From Gordionus sp. m RMFG-2023 (Eukaryota; Nematomorpha; Gordioida; Chordodea; Parachordodidae), in contig NC_088777.1 of the NCBI RefSeq assembly GCF_954871325.1, forward strand, positions 24,343,366 through 24,407,365: a stretch of 64,000 bases of DNA. The letters run 5' to 3'. A program made the position numbers and the translations under genes. The notes below the pieces were generated by a model. That model made no database searches. It was given only the letters and a program-made list of their open reading frames with translations, and was not told the DNA's origin. Below are positions 59,301 to 64,000 of the stretch, piece by piece. The first letter of the stretch is position 1; each line of letters begins with the position of its first letter.

Positions 59301-60008
59301 AACAAAGAAGAGAAAAAAGAAATGTTTACTAACAGTTTTACCTCTCGAGTTATCATTTATATATTTTTTATAACAATTATACCTGGAAAATAAATAAACT
59401 CCCCATTATCATCTTTTAATAGCAATCGATATACTATATATAAATTCTAAATTTTATGATTTGGGAAATGATGTTTAATATTATTTTAAACTTTATATAT
59501 ATATATACAAACTTTTTAATAATTTTTTAACTTTTATATGATTTCGGAATTTATGAAGTAATATAGAGGCCTTCAAGGCTCAGTCCGTTATAATTTATAA
59601 AAAAAATTTCTCGGCCCGACCTGACTTATTATAAATTTATTTAATATTGTTAGGCCCGAACCGTCATCATTTTTTTAAAATTTGCCCGGCCCAGTTTATA
59701 AAAATTTTATGAAAAGTTAGGCCTGACCCGTTAAATCTTTACGGAAAGTCTGCCACGGCCCATTAAATTCTTTTATATGAGTATTTCATATAAGCTTGAG
59801 TATTAAACTTCTTTAAAAATTTAATGAGCGAAAGTGGAATAATTTTATATAGTCGATTTCAAAGGTATTGCATTGAGTTTTTCTAGTGTTCCCTAAATTT
59901 CTGGTAATATATCGTCATATATATTGTATTAAAATAAAATTATATACCTAATTTCTGGGCAGCATAGACAACAGTTGTTCCACTACCAAGTCCTACCCTC
60001 ATGCCGCT
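29215..60008 (-). CDS. RPIA: Ribose-5-phosphate isomerase A (RPIA), six exons, N-terminus not found
   Basis: Cytosolic enzyme of the non-oxidative pentose phosphate pathway; it interconverts ribose 5-phosphate and ribulose 5-phosphate. Exons, minus strand: 60008-59948, 55581-55463, 47095-46962, 46920-46773, 46726-46615 and 29324-29215 (stop TGA 29217-29215). All joins keep frame. In order they carry the phosphate loop [20 protein letters not shown], the catalytic IDGADEVD, the lysine in [51 protein letters not shown] and [15 protein letters not shown]. These equal the conserved blocks of animal RPIA with no large gap. Introns are 4,366, 8,367, 41, 46 and 17,290 nt. The first codons (before SGM) must lie above 60010 or outside the window. 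With active-site residues present and no stop in any exon, the gene looks functional. Confidence 0.93.
29325..30000. other. RPIA last intron, AT-rich part
   Basis: AT-rich intron DNA between the terminal exon and the first intronic hAT. Nothing recognised apart from poly-A and poly-T runs. Confidence 0.4.
30001..31105 (+). mobile_element. Internally deleted hAT (BED finger + dimerisation domain only)
   Basis: Ends CAGAGGTGTTAAG and reversed CAGAGTTGTTATC; flanks taaacatt and taaatatt (7 of 8). Both subterminal zones repeat 'gggagctagctcctttt' (near 30056 and, three times, 30995-31085), each centred on AGCTAGCT, likely transposase sites. Plus-strand 30330-30569 codes a BED-finger N-terminus ([20 protein letters not shown], then [11 protein letters not shown] and SNLKKHLK). 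30707-30867 codes the C-terminus ([20 protein letters not shown], then [14 protein letters not shown]). The catalytic core between them is missing. Confidence 0.85.
31106..31772. other. AT-rich intron stretch
   Basis: No gene recognised. Words 'gagactggggttagtgg' near 31412 and 'ccactacaggggc' near 31643 hint at a worn element. Nothing firm. Confidence 0.3.
31773..32110 (-). mobile_element. Helitron-like copy, minus orientation (3' end at 31773)
   Basis: Reversed, it ends in the hairpin CGTCATTCTTGACG, a short spacer and CTAG then T, the same terminus as at 16445. Its body ('caggccaatgtctagccc...aattaaatttaagacatt', reversed) is the repeat unit also found at 32248-32375, 43245-43500 and 43500-43700. 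It faces the plus-oriented copy to its right, so the two are head to head around 32110. Confidence 0.5.
32851..36447 (+). mobile_element. Near-complete 3.6-kb hAT transposon
   Basis: Ends CAGAATTGGGCAGTACC and reversed CAGAGTTAGGCAGGTCC, flanked by a perfect 8-bp duplication ATCATTAC (32843-32850 and 36448-36455). Subterminal zones on both sides are packed with 'gtatct'/'agatac' words ('atcttgtatctaagatac'), plausible transposase sites. It interrupts the LINE and holds one long spliced transposase gene, so it is among the youngest elements here. Confidence 0.92.
33261..36035 (+). CDS. hAT transposase, spliced, probably inactive by two frameshifts
   Basis: Cut-and-paste transposase. N-terminal BED finger: 33261 onward, with ECQICPSKK and STLNKF-VKHIK; one base too many in a T-run near 33451. 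Then [20 protein letters not shown] (catalytic core start, DLW), an intron at 34642-34689 (48 nt), [16 protein letters not shown], an intron at 34952-34996 (45 nt), [27 protein letters not shown], the helical insertion, [12 protein letters not shown], and the dimerisation domain [17 protein letters not shown] ending [10 protein letters not shown] frame change at a T-run near 35577 separates the core from the C-terminus. The exon linking the BED finger to the core (33470-34260) is unclear. Confidence 0.8.
37843..37995. repeat. Short tandem 'AATCGGCTAAGCCTAA' array at the palindrome's left tip
   Basis: About seven variant 16-18-bp units of 'aaaatcggctaagccta'. The right tip (41655-41710) has the mirror version with fewer units. 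Each unit contains the near-palindrome GGCTAAGCC. Confidence 0.8.
38453..39680. repeat. Left array: 11 units of 119 bp with TGACAATTGTCA
   Basis: The 12-bp palindrome TGACAATTGTCA or a close variant starts at about 38454, 38565, 38684, 38803, 38922, 39041, 39157, 39276, 39395, 39504 and 39623. Spacing is 119 bp except for three shorter gaps (111, 116 and 109). Between palindromes each unit carries 'cataatcgttattttta...gacgaaaatatgttaaaataagtattaataacatg...aatttagtgaagatgtacca'. Confidence 0.92.
39975..41210. repeat. Right array: the same 119-bp units in opposite orientation
   Basis: Eleven reversed units, each with the same 12-bp palindrome (about 39986, 40105, 40226, 40351, 40461, 40577, 40697, 40845, 40958, 41079 and 41197). 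Units differ by scattered substitutions and small deletions. Open frames across this array (such as 40230-40565 and 40576-41064) repeat with the unit and are not genes. Confidence 0.92.
44247..45450 (+). mobile_element. Decayed hAT relic (one end visible)
   Basis: Left end TAGTGCTCTAAAGTAATGTC followed by 'gttac'/'gtaac' subterminal words, the same family as the end at 63232. Plus-strand fragments [13 protein letters not shown], a '[11 protein letters not shown]'-like motif (about 44780) and [16 protein letters not shown] resemble hAT core pieces. The right end was not found. AGAGAGAG microsatellite at about 44965-44980. Confidence 0.55.
45451..46124. other. AT-rich intron stretch with a diverged duplication
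   Basis: Two similar segments, about 45845-45965 and 45984-46125, share 'gatttgcatagttta', 'aagtaatattagttt', 'ttattaaacaag', 'agaaatacata.agagatttttgaca', an imperfect ~140-bp duplication. The 112-residue minus-strand frame at 45563-45901 is hydrophobic and AT-driven; I do not call it a gene. Confidence 0.5.
46125..46400. repeat. GGCCCGG-rich repeat
   Basis: 'cagcccgg'-type words on a background of A/T runs ('agccgggcttt', 'cagacccgacc', 'ggccaggcccgg', 'taggcccggctg'), as at 10060-10445. It ends about 200 bp from RPIA exon e. Confidence 0.45.
46615..46726 (-). CDS. RPIA: RPIA exon e
   Basis: Encodes [20 protein letters not shown] and on to KLLP plus G of the next glycine; donor GTAAAC at 46614. 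The next exon lies 17,290 nt away. Confidence 0.92.
46773..46920 (-). CDS. RPIA: RPIA exon d
   Basis: One base completes AGA, then [20 protein letters not shown] through VLRMSHEIM, 49 codons. Flanked by a 41-nt intron upstream and a 46-nt intron downstream (donor GTATGG). Confidence 0.92.
46962..47095 (-). CDS. RPIA: RPIA exon c (catalytic aspartates and lysine)
   Basis: Encodes [30 protein letters not shown] and RFIVIADY plus AG of the next arginine; donor GTTAAT. DGADEVD and KGGGG are the active-site signature. Confidence 0.92.
47556..47725 (+). mobile_element. tRNA-derived SINE
   Basis: The head carries RNA polymerase III boxes: A box TGGCTTAATCGG (47563-47574) and B box GGTTTGAATCC (47607-47617), with a loop 'cttacaa' that suggests a tRNA-Val(TAC)-like origin. 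The anticodon stem no longer pairs well, so it is not a working tRNA. The tail 'caacttggtggttccgtcct...gatatatag..' recurs in reverse at 53314-53381, which marks it as a repeat family. It lies in an RPIA intron. Confidence 0.65.
48139..48465 (+). repeat. 5' LTR
   Basis: About 327 bp, very AT-rich; pairs with 50620-50919 along its full length. Confidence 0.85.
48513..49049 (+). pseudogene. gag-like part of the LTR element (fossil)
   Basis: An open frame with the helical, W-containing composition of retrotransposon capsid regions (segments such as [13 protein letters not shown] and [17 protein letters not shown]). Base composition is clearly more GC-rich than the surroundings. The following 49093-49695 region encodes a strongly charged D/R/N/Y-rich repeat tract, nucleocapsid-like in position. 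Confidence 0.6.
49883..50311 (+). pseudogene. Aspartic-protease-like part of the LTR element (fossil)
   Basis: Contains the retropepsin landmarks: active-site triad region [11 protein letters not shown] and, near the end, the I-L-G-like turn PLLGRMWI. The family call rests on these two motifs and their spacing. Confidence 0.65.
50620..50919 (+). repeat. 3' LTR
   Basis: About 300 bp; same start and end words as the 5' LTR, preceded by the purine tract. Confidence 0.85.
50975..51220 (+). repeat. Interspersed repeat X, copy 1
   Basis: Matches 57178-57435 in the same orientation: 'ctgcaat...agttttgg', 'ttatttaaa.attttgttta', 'ttggttgatttggctctttat', 'cacattgttttaaaa'. It starts with ATCTGCAA-like bases, as the GGCCCGG family does. 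No coding content. Confidence 0.7.
51222..52910 (-). mobile_element. piggyBac-like transposon (deleted)
   Basis: Both ends are TTAACCCTTC (51222 on the plus strand; 52910 reversed, continuing TTAACCCTTCAATACTCTGG), so the target TTAA is present on both sides, the hallmark of piggyBac. A minus-strand exon-like segment (about 52500-52377) encodes the acidic N-terminus typical of these transposases ([20 protein letters not shown]...) and ends at a GTAAAT donor. The catalytic core is not readable. A GGCCCGG-rich repeat occupies 51955-52040. Confidence 0.65.
51470..52040. repeat. GGCCCGG-type repeat blocks inside the piggyBac-like element
   Basis: C/G-rich words at 51500-51595 ('gaacccggggtccagacctgg', 'gaaccggggttcg') and 51983-52025 ('ggtccgacccagccc', 'taggcccagcc') bracket an AT-rich centre, the same plan as at 10060-10445. 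Confidence 0.4.
53314..53381 (-). repeat. SINE tail fragment
   Basis: Reversed, it reads 'caacttggtgtttccgtcct..atgggatgatatata..tcggaggcgacctcgtgattcc', matching the tail of the SINE at 47640-47715. The tRNA head is absent. Confidence 0.6.
53425..53590 (-). mobile_element. Fragment of the 17624-type hAT
   Basis: Aligns with 18150-18330 ('gttaataaatctc.cattaact', 'gcgcaaata.ac', 'ctcagc.tattttt.ataattttaaattta'). This is the C-terminal region of the ZMYM-like transposase on the minus strand. Confidence 0.6.
53591..55462. other. AT-rich intron stretch
   Basis: RPIA intron. Nothing firm. Short phrases near 54361 and 54765 look slightly tRNA-like but lack a matching pair of A and B boxes. Confidence 0.35.
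55463..55581 (-). CDS. RPIA: RPIA exon b
   Basis: Begins with GT, which completes the glycine codon, then [20 protein letters not shown] and [19 protein letters not shown]. Acceptor ATCTAG, donor GTAAAT. Matches the 'PTSFQARQLI...LTLSDLD' block of human RPIA. Confidence 0.88.
55788..57130 (+). mobile_element. Second, older LINE copy (5'-truncated)
   Basis: Same family as the LINE at 36456-43105. RT motif B appears as [14 protein letters not shown] (about 55915), then a thumb segment [20 protein letters not shown] (about 56370), and an endonuclease-like tail with [14 protein letters not shown] (about 56935). Many stops and an internal deletion between motifs. It lies in the RPIA intron on the opposite strand to the gene. 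Confidence 0.7.
57178..57435 (+). repeat. Interspersed repeat X, copy 2
   Basis: Direct-orientation match to 50975-51220, starting GATCTGCAATAAG and ending 'ccattgttttaaaa'. Confidence 0.7.
57436..58339. other. AT-rich intron stretch
   Basis: Nothing recognised on either strand. Confidence 0.4.
58340..58525. mobile_element. Palindromic MITE, copy 3
   Basis: 'tgatttgagcc..ataaacggctaacacaatattttagcc' at the left is mirrored by 'aaaatattgagttagccgtttt..aaatcaactcaaat' at the right, as in the copies at 12281 and 15372. Confidence 0.7.
58526..59947. other. AT-rich intron stretch with GC-tipped repeat blocks
   Basis: Two GC-rich blocks stand out: about 58850-58950 ('gacggctcggtccggtac', 'gtccgacatcaaagtctggtc') and 59575-59770 ('ctcggcccgacctgac', 'taggcccgaacc', 'gcccggcccag'). 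They belong in style to the GGCCCGG repeats. No gene. Confidence 0.4.
59948..60008 (-). CDS. RPIA: RPIA exon a (phosphate-binding loop)
   Basis: Encodes [20 protein letters not shown] plus the first base of a glycine codon; donor GTATAT. GSGTT is the sugar-phosphate loop. The preceding acceptor (AAAAAG) is weak but is the only one that fits. Confidence 0.85.
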
Positions 60009-60299
60009 CTTTTTAATTTTTTTATATATAAAAACAAAATAAATTTATATTAAAATATTTCAGTAAATTATTAAACCTTCCTAGGAATCTTAAAATTGTT
60101 TGGTACAAAATACAAAAATTAGCATTTAAAATCATATATTTTTTTCTTGTCGCGTTTTTCTTAAAAAAAACATTTTAATGTTAGGCAGCTGAAATCAACA
60201 TATAGTTTTGGATTTATAGGCAAAAAAATAATTTAAATTTTAAAACAATAAATATTGGATATGTATATTAATATTTGGGGCCACGAAACGTTCGTATAA

Positions 60300-60636
60300 T
60301 TTATTGTAATTAACTGCACACGGGCAGAATTCGGCTGGATCAGCAGGTCTCTAACCCAAGGTTTAGCTTCTTTATATATATTAGCCCCCTGTTCTTTGAA
60401 CCCAACTATTATAATAGAAAAACTAAATAAAGATGAGATATACGCCTAATTTATATTTGAATTCTTGGACTGGTTACAAAAAACTAATATCCTTCATGCC
60501 CAAAAAGCTGAAATATCAGGCGCCAATCAAATGTGGGAATCAAAAAACAAATATGAAGGCACGACTGCAAGCATATATCCCAACAATTCCCAAAAGAAAT
60601 ATGACTAACTCGCAAATTTTAACAGCATCCATCGCA
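60300..60636 (+). other. Unidentified coding-like relic, left part
   Basis: Plus strand, less AT-rich, with competing frames (one reads YKKLISFMPKKLKYQAP, another LDWLQKTNILHAQKAEISGA then MWESKNKYEG). Similar-looking sequence continues beyond the hAT at 62177-62420, so the hAT split an older unit. I do not recognise the protein. It could be a LINE 5' part. Confidence 0.3.
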
Positions 60637-60849
60637 AGTGTTGTTAAACACTACTTAAAGTAGCGCGCTATCGTTACCGCTATCGTTTTCAAATGAGTAG
60701 CGCGCTATTAGCTAATTTTAAAAAAAAAGTAGCTAAAGCTTCTTTTTACGCTATTTTGATTTTTTTTTTTAATTTTTTACGTAACTTTATTTCCACAAAT
60801 AAAATATTGGTATAAAAACATGACTATAATTTGTTACATATATATATAT

Positions 60850-61170
60850 ATATATATATAATTTATTTATTTTGAACTTTAATAATAATAACATTTCGCT
60901 ACTCTCATCCCCAAGTCTCGAGCGACGATCAGAAAGTATACGCTTTGCCATAAATAATCGTTCAGCACTAACACTTGAGGGCAACGCAGTATTAAATTTA
61001 ATAAACACACTTTTTATATGAAAAAAATCATCAAAAACATTTAAATGAGTAATTTTAGATTTTAAAAAAACATCTAGAGGTTCAATAATATTATTATTAT
61101 TTATTTCAAAATAATCGTCTATGGAAAAGCGCGGTTTCGATCTTGCTATAGTATTAGTATCGTGAGGCAA
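60850..61170 (-). CDS. hATC dimerisation segment of the deleted hAT
   Basis: Open frame with FIKFNTALPSSVSAERLFMA, then RILSDRRSRLGDESSEMLLL, the last ~50 residues of a hAT transposase, intact. The upstream 40 residues are of lower complexity. The catalytic core is absent from the element. Confidence 0.65.
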
Positions 61171-61689
61171 CCATCAGCCTATCCAGTTGCCCTTTAGATT
61201 CAGTCAAATTAATGTATGGCCAATTTAATTTGAAACTAGGATGAACGATAGCAGCTATTACATTATCATCTTCATACAGATCTGGAAATTTAATTTATAT
61301 AAAGCGATTGTATTTATTATAAAAAAAGAATACCTTTTTAATTTTCAAAATTTAAATTTATCTGAGATTTAGATTCATTTATAAAAAAATATTAAAATAA
61401 CATTAAATTATGGTAAATAAAGATTTTAAAAATATAATTATATACACAAGGTAATTAATAATATATTAATTTTGAATTTTATATTAATGCAATATATTAA
61501 TATTATAGATTGTGTTGTAAATTAAGCCAATTTAAATGGCTAATCAAGCAATAAATCATTCATTTATATAATTGTATAATAGAAAATAAAAATAAAGTTT
61601 TTTTGACCTTTTCTCAATGCCTTTTTTTTAGCATAGACTCTACCAGTGGTTGGCAAAATTTTAGATTATGATTATTTTGAGCTTGGTAA

Positions 61690-61917
61690 TTAATATATAC
61701 TCAGTGTGGGAACAAAATATCCTATGCAATGGTTTTTCAAATTAAAGCTGCTTGTATGATTTGAGGATAAAATTTTGCGACACATCTTGCATCGAAACCG
61801 ATATCCAGTAGTAAATTTTTCTTCAAGATTAAAGTATTTTTTGAATTTTGGGAAAGGATAATCTATATTTTTTTCTTTTTCCAAAGAAATTTCGCTATCT
61901 TCAACAATCTCACACAT
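61690..61917 (-). CDS. BED-finger N-terminus of the deleted hAT
   Basis: 75 codons from an ATG: acidic start (MCEIVEDSEISLEKEK), YPFPKFKKYFNLEE, then the finger residues FRCKMCRKIL and SSFNLKNHC. Three metal ligands plus a histidine position are visible. The frame then runs into intron-like AT DNA. Confidence 0.65.
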   Translation of the reverse strand: MCEIVEDSEISLEKEKNIDYPFPKFKKYFNLEEKFTTGYRFRCKMCRKILSSNHTSSFNLKNHCIGYFVPTLSIY

Positions 61918-62176
61918 TTTTAATAACTAAATTTATAATGCTAAGATTTATAATGTATATAAATATAAATTTATATTTCAAAATATAATTAAATAAAAGA
62001 ATTATAATTTTAGATTTAATAAAAAATATATTTAAATAATTTTTAGATGTATTTATTATGTAAAATTGAAAGTAGTAGTAGCGAGCTATCGCTATCATAT
62101 TTTCTAAAAAAAGTAGACCGCTAAAGCTACCGCTACTGAAAAAAGTAGTGCGCTATTTTAACAACACTGCATCGCA

Positions 62177-63231
62177 CTTTATTTTTTCTTTATGCAATCT
62201 AATTCGTACTAGCATAATCCTAAGGCTTGCTTACTTCCCATCTACTTCAACTTAGACAAATTGGCTTAAAGAAATTTAAAACAGCTGCCAGTTATATACC
62301 TACATTGTTGATACATCGATTGAATATTTAGAGGCACTCTACTCAAGTGTCAGTCATTTAGAACCTAATCATCGCAAATCGAAAACTAAATATTCTCATA
62401 TTAATTCTGATTCTGTAAAGTAAATTTACCATTAGGAATTTAAATATCTAGACTAAAAATCTTTAATTCATATATGCTATACTGTCGGTGGCGACACTAC
62501 CATTCAAACTAGAAGTCTGCATTGGGCGGATTTTTAGCGGTTGGAGCTAAAAAAATTAAGAACGGGAGGGCTGGTTAAGAAAATTTAAACAATGGAGGGG
62601 AGGGGGGTAAAAAAATTTTTAACTTTTATTATTTAAAATCATTTAAGTAAACATAAATAAATAATTATTCTGGTGAACTTTTTGGATATTAAAAATTAAA
62701 ATGGCCATTTTTGGTATAATAATAAAACTTTTCTTAAAATAAATTAACTTTTTTGGATATTGAAAATAAAATTCCCATTTTTGGACATAATGAATATTTA
62801 TGCATTGTATAGTTTTTTTAGTAATTATTGTATATCTTTATATTTACTGTTGTAATATTAGTTAAACAAAAAAATGTATTATTCAAATTGTGATAATATT
62901 CAAACAAAAATAATGTTTTATTAAAATTATTACTTTATTAATTAAACTTAGCCTATGTAAATGAGATGAAAACGCGTGATAATTGGAGATATTTCAGATT
63001 TTAAGGGTTTAACAATTGTAGGATTTTTCGCATATAATTTTCTTAATTTTTAATCTTTTTTGTTACTTTTTCCTTTTATGTTAATTTATAATTTATTAAT
63101 TTATATTAAATAGAATTTAAAAGGAATTCGAATTTATATTATGTATTTTCTTTCTATTTCATTTCTAGGCTCTAATACTCAACTTCATTTACCCTTATTT
63201 TTATTTTTTTATATCTAATATATATAATTTC
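62177..63231. other. Relic continuation and AT-rich spacer
   Basis: 62177-62420 continues the unit split by the hAT. 62520-62620 is purine-rich. Around 62678-62790 a ~70-bp unit ('cttttttggatatt.aaaat.aaaat..ccatttttgg') is tandemly duplicated. No gene. Confidence 0.35.
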
Positions 63232-63640
63232 TAGTGATGTAAAGTAATGTCAAAAAAATAACGTCGTTACTAACGGCGTTACTTTTTTTTGAAGAAAAGG
63301 AACACCATTCATTACCTTCTTCTAGAGGTAATTTTCCTAATACTATATATTATTTTCCTTTTTAATTTATTTATCTATTTCCTCTTCAAATATAACAATT
63401 TTTTAGAAAAAGAAAAAAGAATAATAATGTGTTATAATTTCTTCTTTTTCAGGGTTTTTATAACTTCCATAAATAATAAAAAAAATAATATTGATAAAAA
63501 ACAAATAATATTGATTAAAAGAAATAAAATTGACAAAATTATAATACTGATAAAAAAACAAATAATATCGATTAAAAAAATATTGGTAATAATAAAGAAA
63601 AACAATACACATAAATTTAAAGTAAGCATGCCTATCACAC
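63232..63640 (+). mobile_element. One end of a hAT element
   Basis: TAGTGATGTAAAGTAATGTC followed by 'aacgtcgttactaacggcgttac', the same family as the relic at 44247. The other end is not in the window. The 63403-63692 frames are AT-driven and not genes. Confidence 0.5.
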
Positions 63641-63749
63641 GCCCCCCATAAAAAAAATCAATTAAATTACGCGAAAAATATATCGCATACAATATTATTA
63701 TTCATATCGGTTACAAAAAAAAATATAAATTTATTCAATAAATTTTATC

Positions 63750-64000
63750 TCACTGTTCTCGGAATAATTGTTCCAAATCATCGGCCGATAGATTTACTAT
63801 CGGCCACTCTTCAAGTAAATCTCCTACATTATTCGAAAGTTGGGCCTGTTCTTGAGACGGTCCTATCACTGCCACTGGTCGCTCAACTTCCAAGGCTGCG
63901 GGTTGCTCTACTTTCGTCGTTCCACCCATGGTTTGTAAACCCCCCGCTCCAGTTACGGCCGGTAACGCAGTCCGGACGGAATAGGCCCCTCGAATTTGCT
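63750..64000 (-). CDS. C-terminal end of a GC-rich ORF, possibly of an LTR-type retroelement (fossil)
   Basis: A minus-strand frame is open from the window edge to a stop at 63752-63750, about 83 residues. An internal ATG lies at 63929. Segments include VERPVAVIGPSQEQ and NVGDLLEEWPIVNLSADD. It is much richer in G+C than anything nearby. Below the stop, reading leftwards, comes a purine tract (TATGGGGGGCG), then TGTGATAGG, which resembles a polypurine tract followed by an LTR start. I do not recognise the protein; the element lies mostly outside the window. Confidence 0.4.
   Translation of the reverse strand, partial: QIRGAYSVRTALPAVTGAGGLQTMGGTTKVEQPAALEVERPVAVIGPSQEQAQLSNNVGDLLEEWPIVNLSADDLEQLFREQ

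Larger units (their letters stand above)
60637..62169 (-). mobile_element. Internally deleted BED-type hAT
   Basis: Ends AGTGTTGTTAAACACTAC (first base altered) and reversed CAGTGTTGTTAAAATAGCGC, flanked by CATCGCA (60630-60636 and 62170-62176). 'gtagcg'/'cgctac' repeats lie near both ends. Two minus-strand coding pieces remain: a BED-finger N-terminus and a dimerisation C-terminus. An AT dinucleotide run lies at about 60838-60862. Same family as 12694-14510. Confidence 0.85.

Overview
The window reads as very AT-rich nuclear DNA of an animal. Two conserved host genes can be recovered exon by exon on the minus strand. One is ribose-5-phosphate isomerase (RPIA): six exons from 60008 down to its stop at 29215, with the N-terminal exon not found. 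The other is the start of an SLK/STK10-like Ste20 kinase: exon 1 at 15140-15295, exon 2 at 1257-1421, with the rest beyond the left edge. Their exon joins agree in phase and in protein homology, so they are the firmest calls here. Introns fall into two sizes, 41 and 46 nt against about 4.4, 8.4, 13.7 and 17.3 kb. The long ones are long because mobile elements fill them. I cannot name the species; compact splicing plus heavy transposon load suggests a fast-evolving, perhaps parasitic, invertebrate, and that is inference.

Layout, left to right. 1-790 is a purine-rich block of unknown nature. 1257-15295 is the kinase with a 13.7-kb intron holding a foldback element split by a Harbinger transposon (1698-4732), a second foldback element (7440-10680), hAT relics, a LINE 3' fragment and a small palindromic MITE. 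15300-29200 is intergenic: a Helitron-like element with a 16-bp minisatellite (16445-17512), ZMYM-type hATs (17624-19726; 21620-25235, with another hAT nested inside), a BED/DUF659-type hAT (26297-28849) and a short unidentified coding-like ORF that this hAT splits. 29215-60008 is RPIA.

The last RPIA intron (29325-46614) carries an internally deleted hAT and a deep nest: two head-to-head Helitron-like ends enclose a LINE, and the LINE is itself cut by a 3.6-kb hAT (perfect 8-bp target duplication) and by a 3.9-kb palindrome made of 11+11 mirror-image 119-bp units. Other RPIA introns hold a tRNA-derived SINE, a short LTR element with gag- and protease-like parts, a piggyBac-like element and a second decayed LINE. 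60300-64000 holds another deleted hAT, one end of a further hAT and, at the right edge, the end of an unusually GC-rich ORF that may belong to an LTR-type element.

The hAT superfamily dominates (about ten copies). Target-site duplications are still readable for many insertions, so the order of nesting can be worked out. Elements that carry spliced genes (Harbinger, hAT) use introns of 40-48 nt, like the short introns of RPIA.
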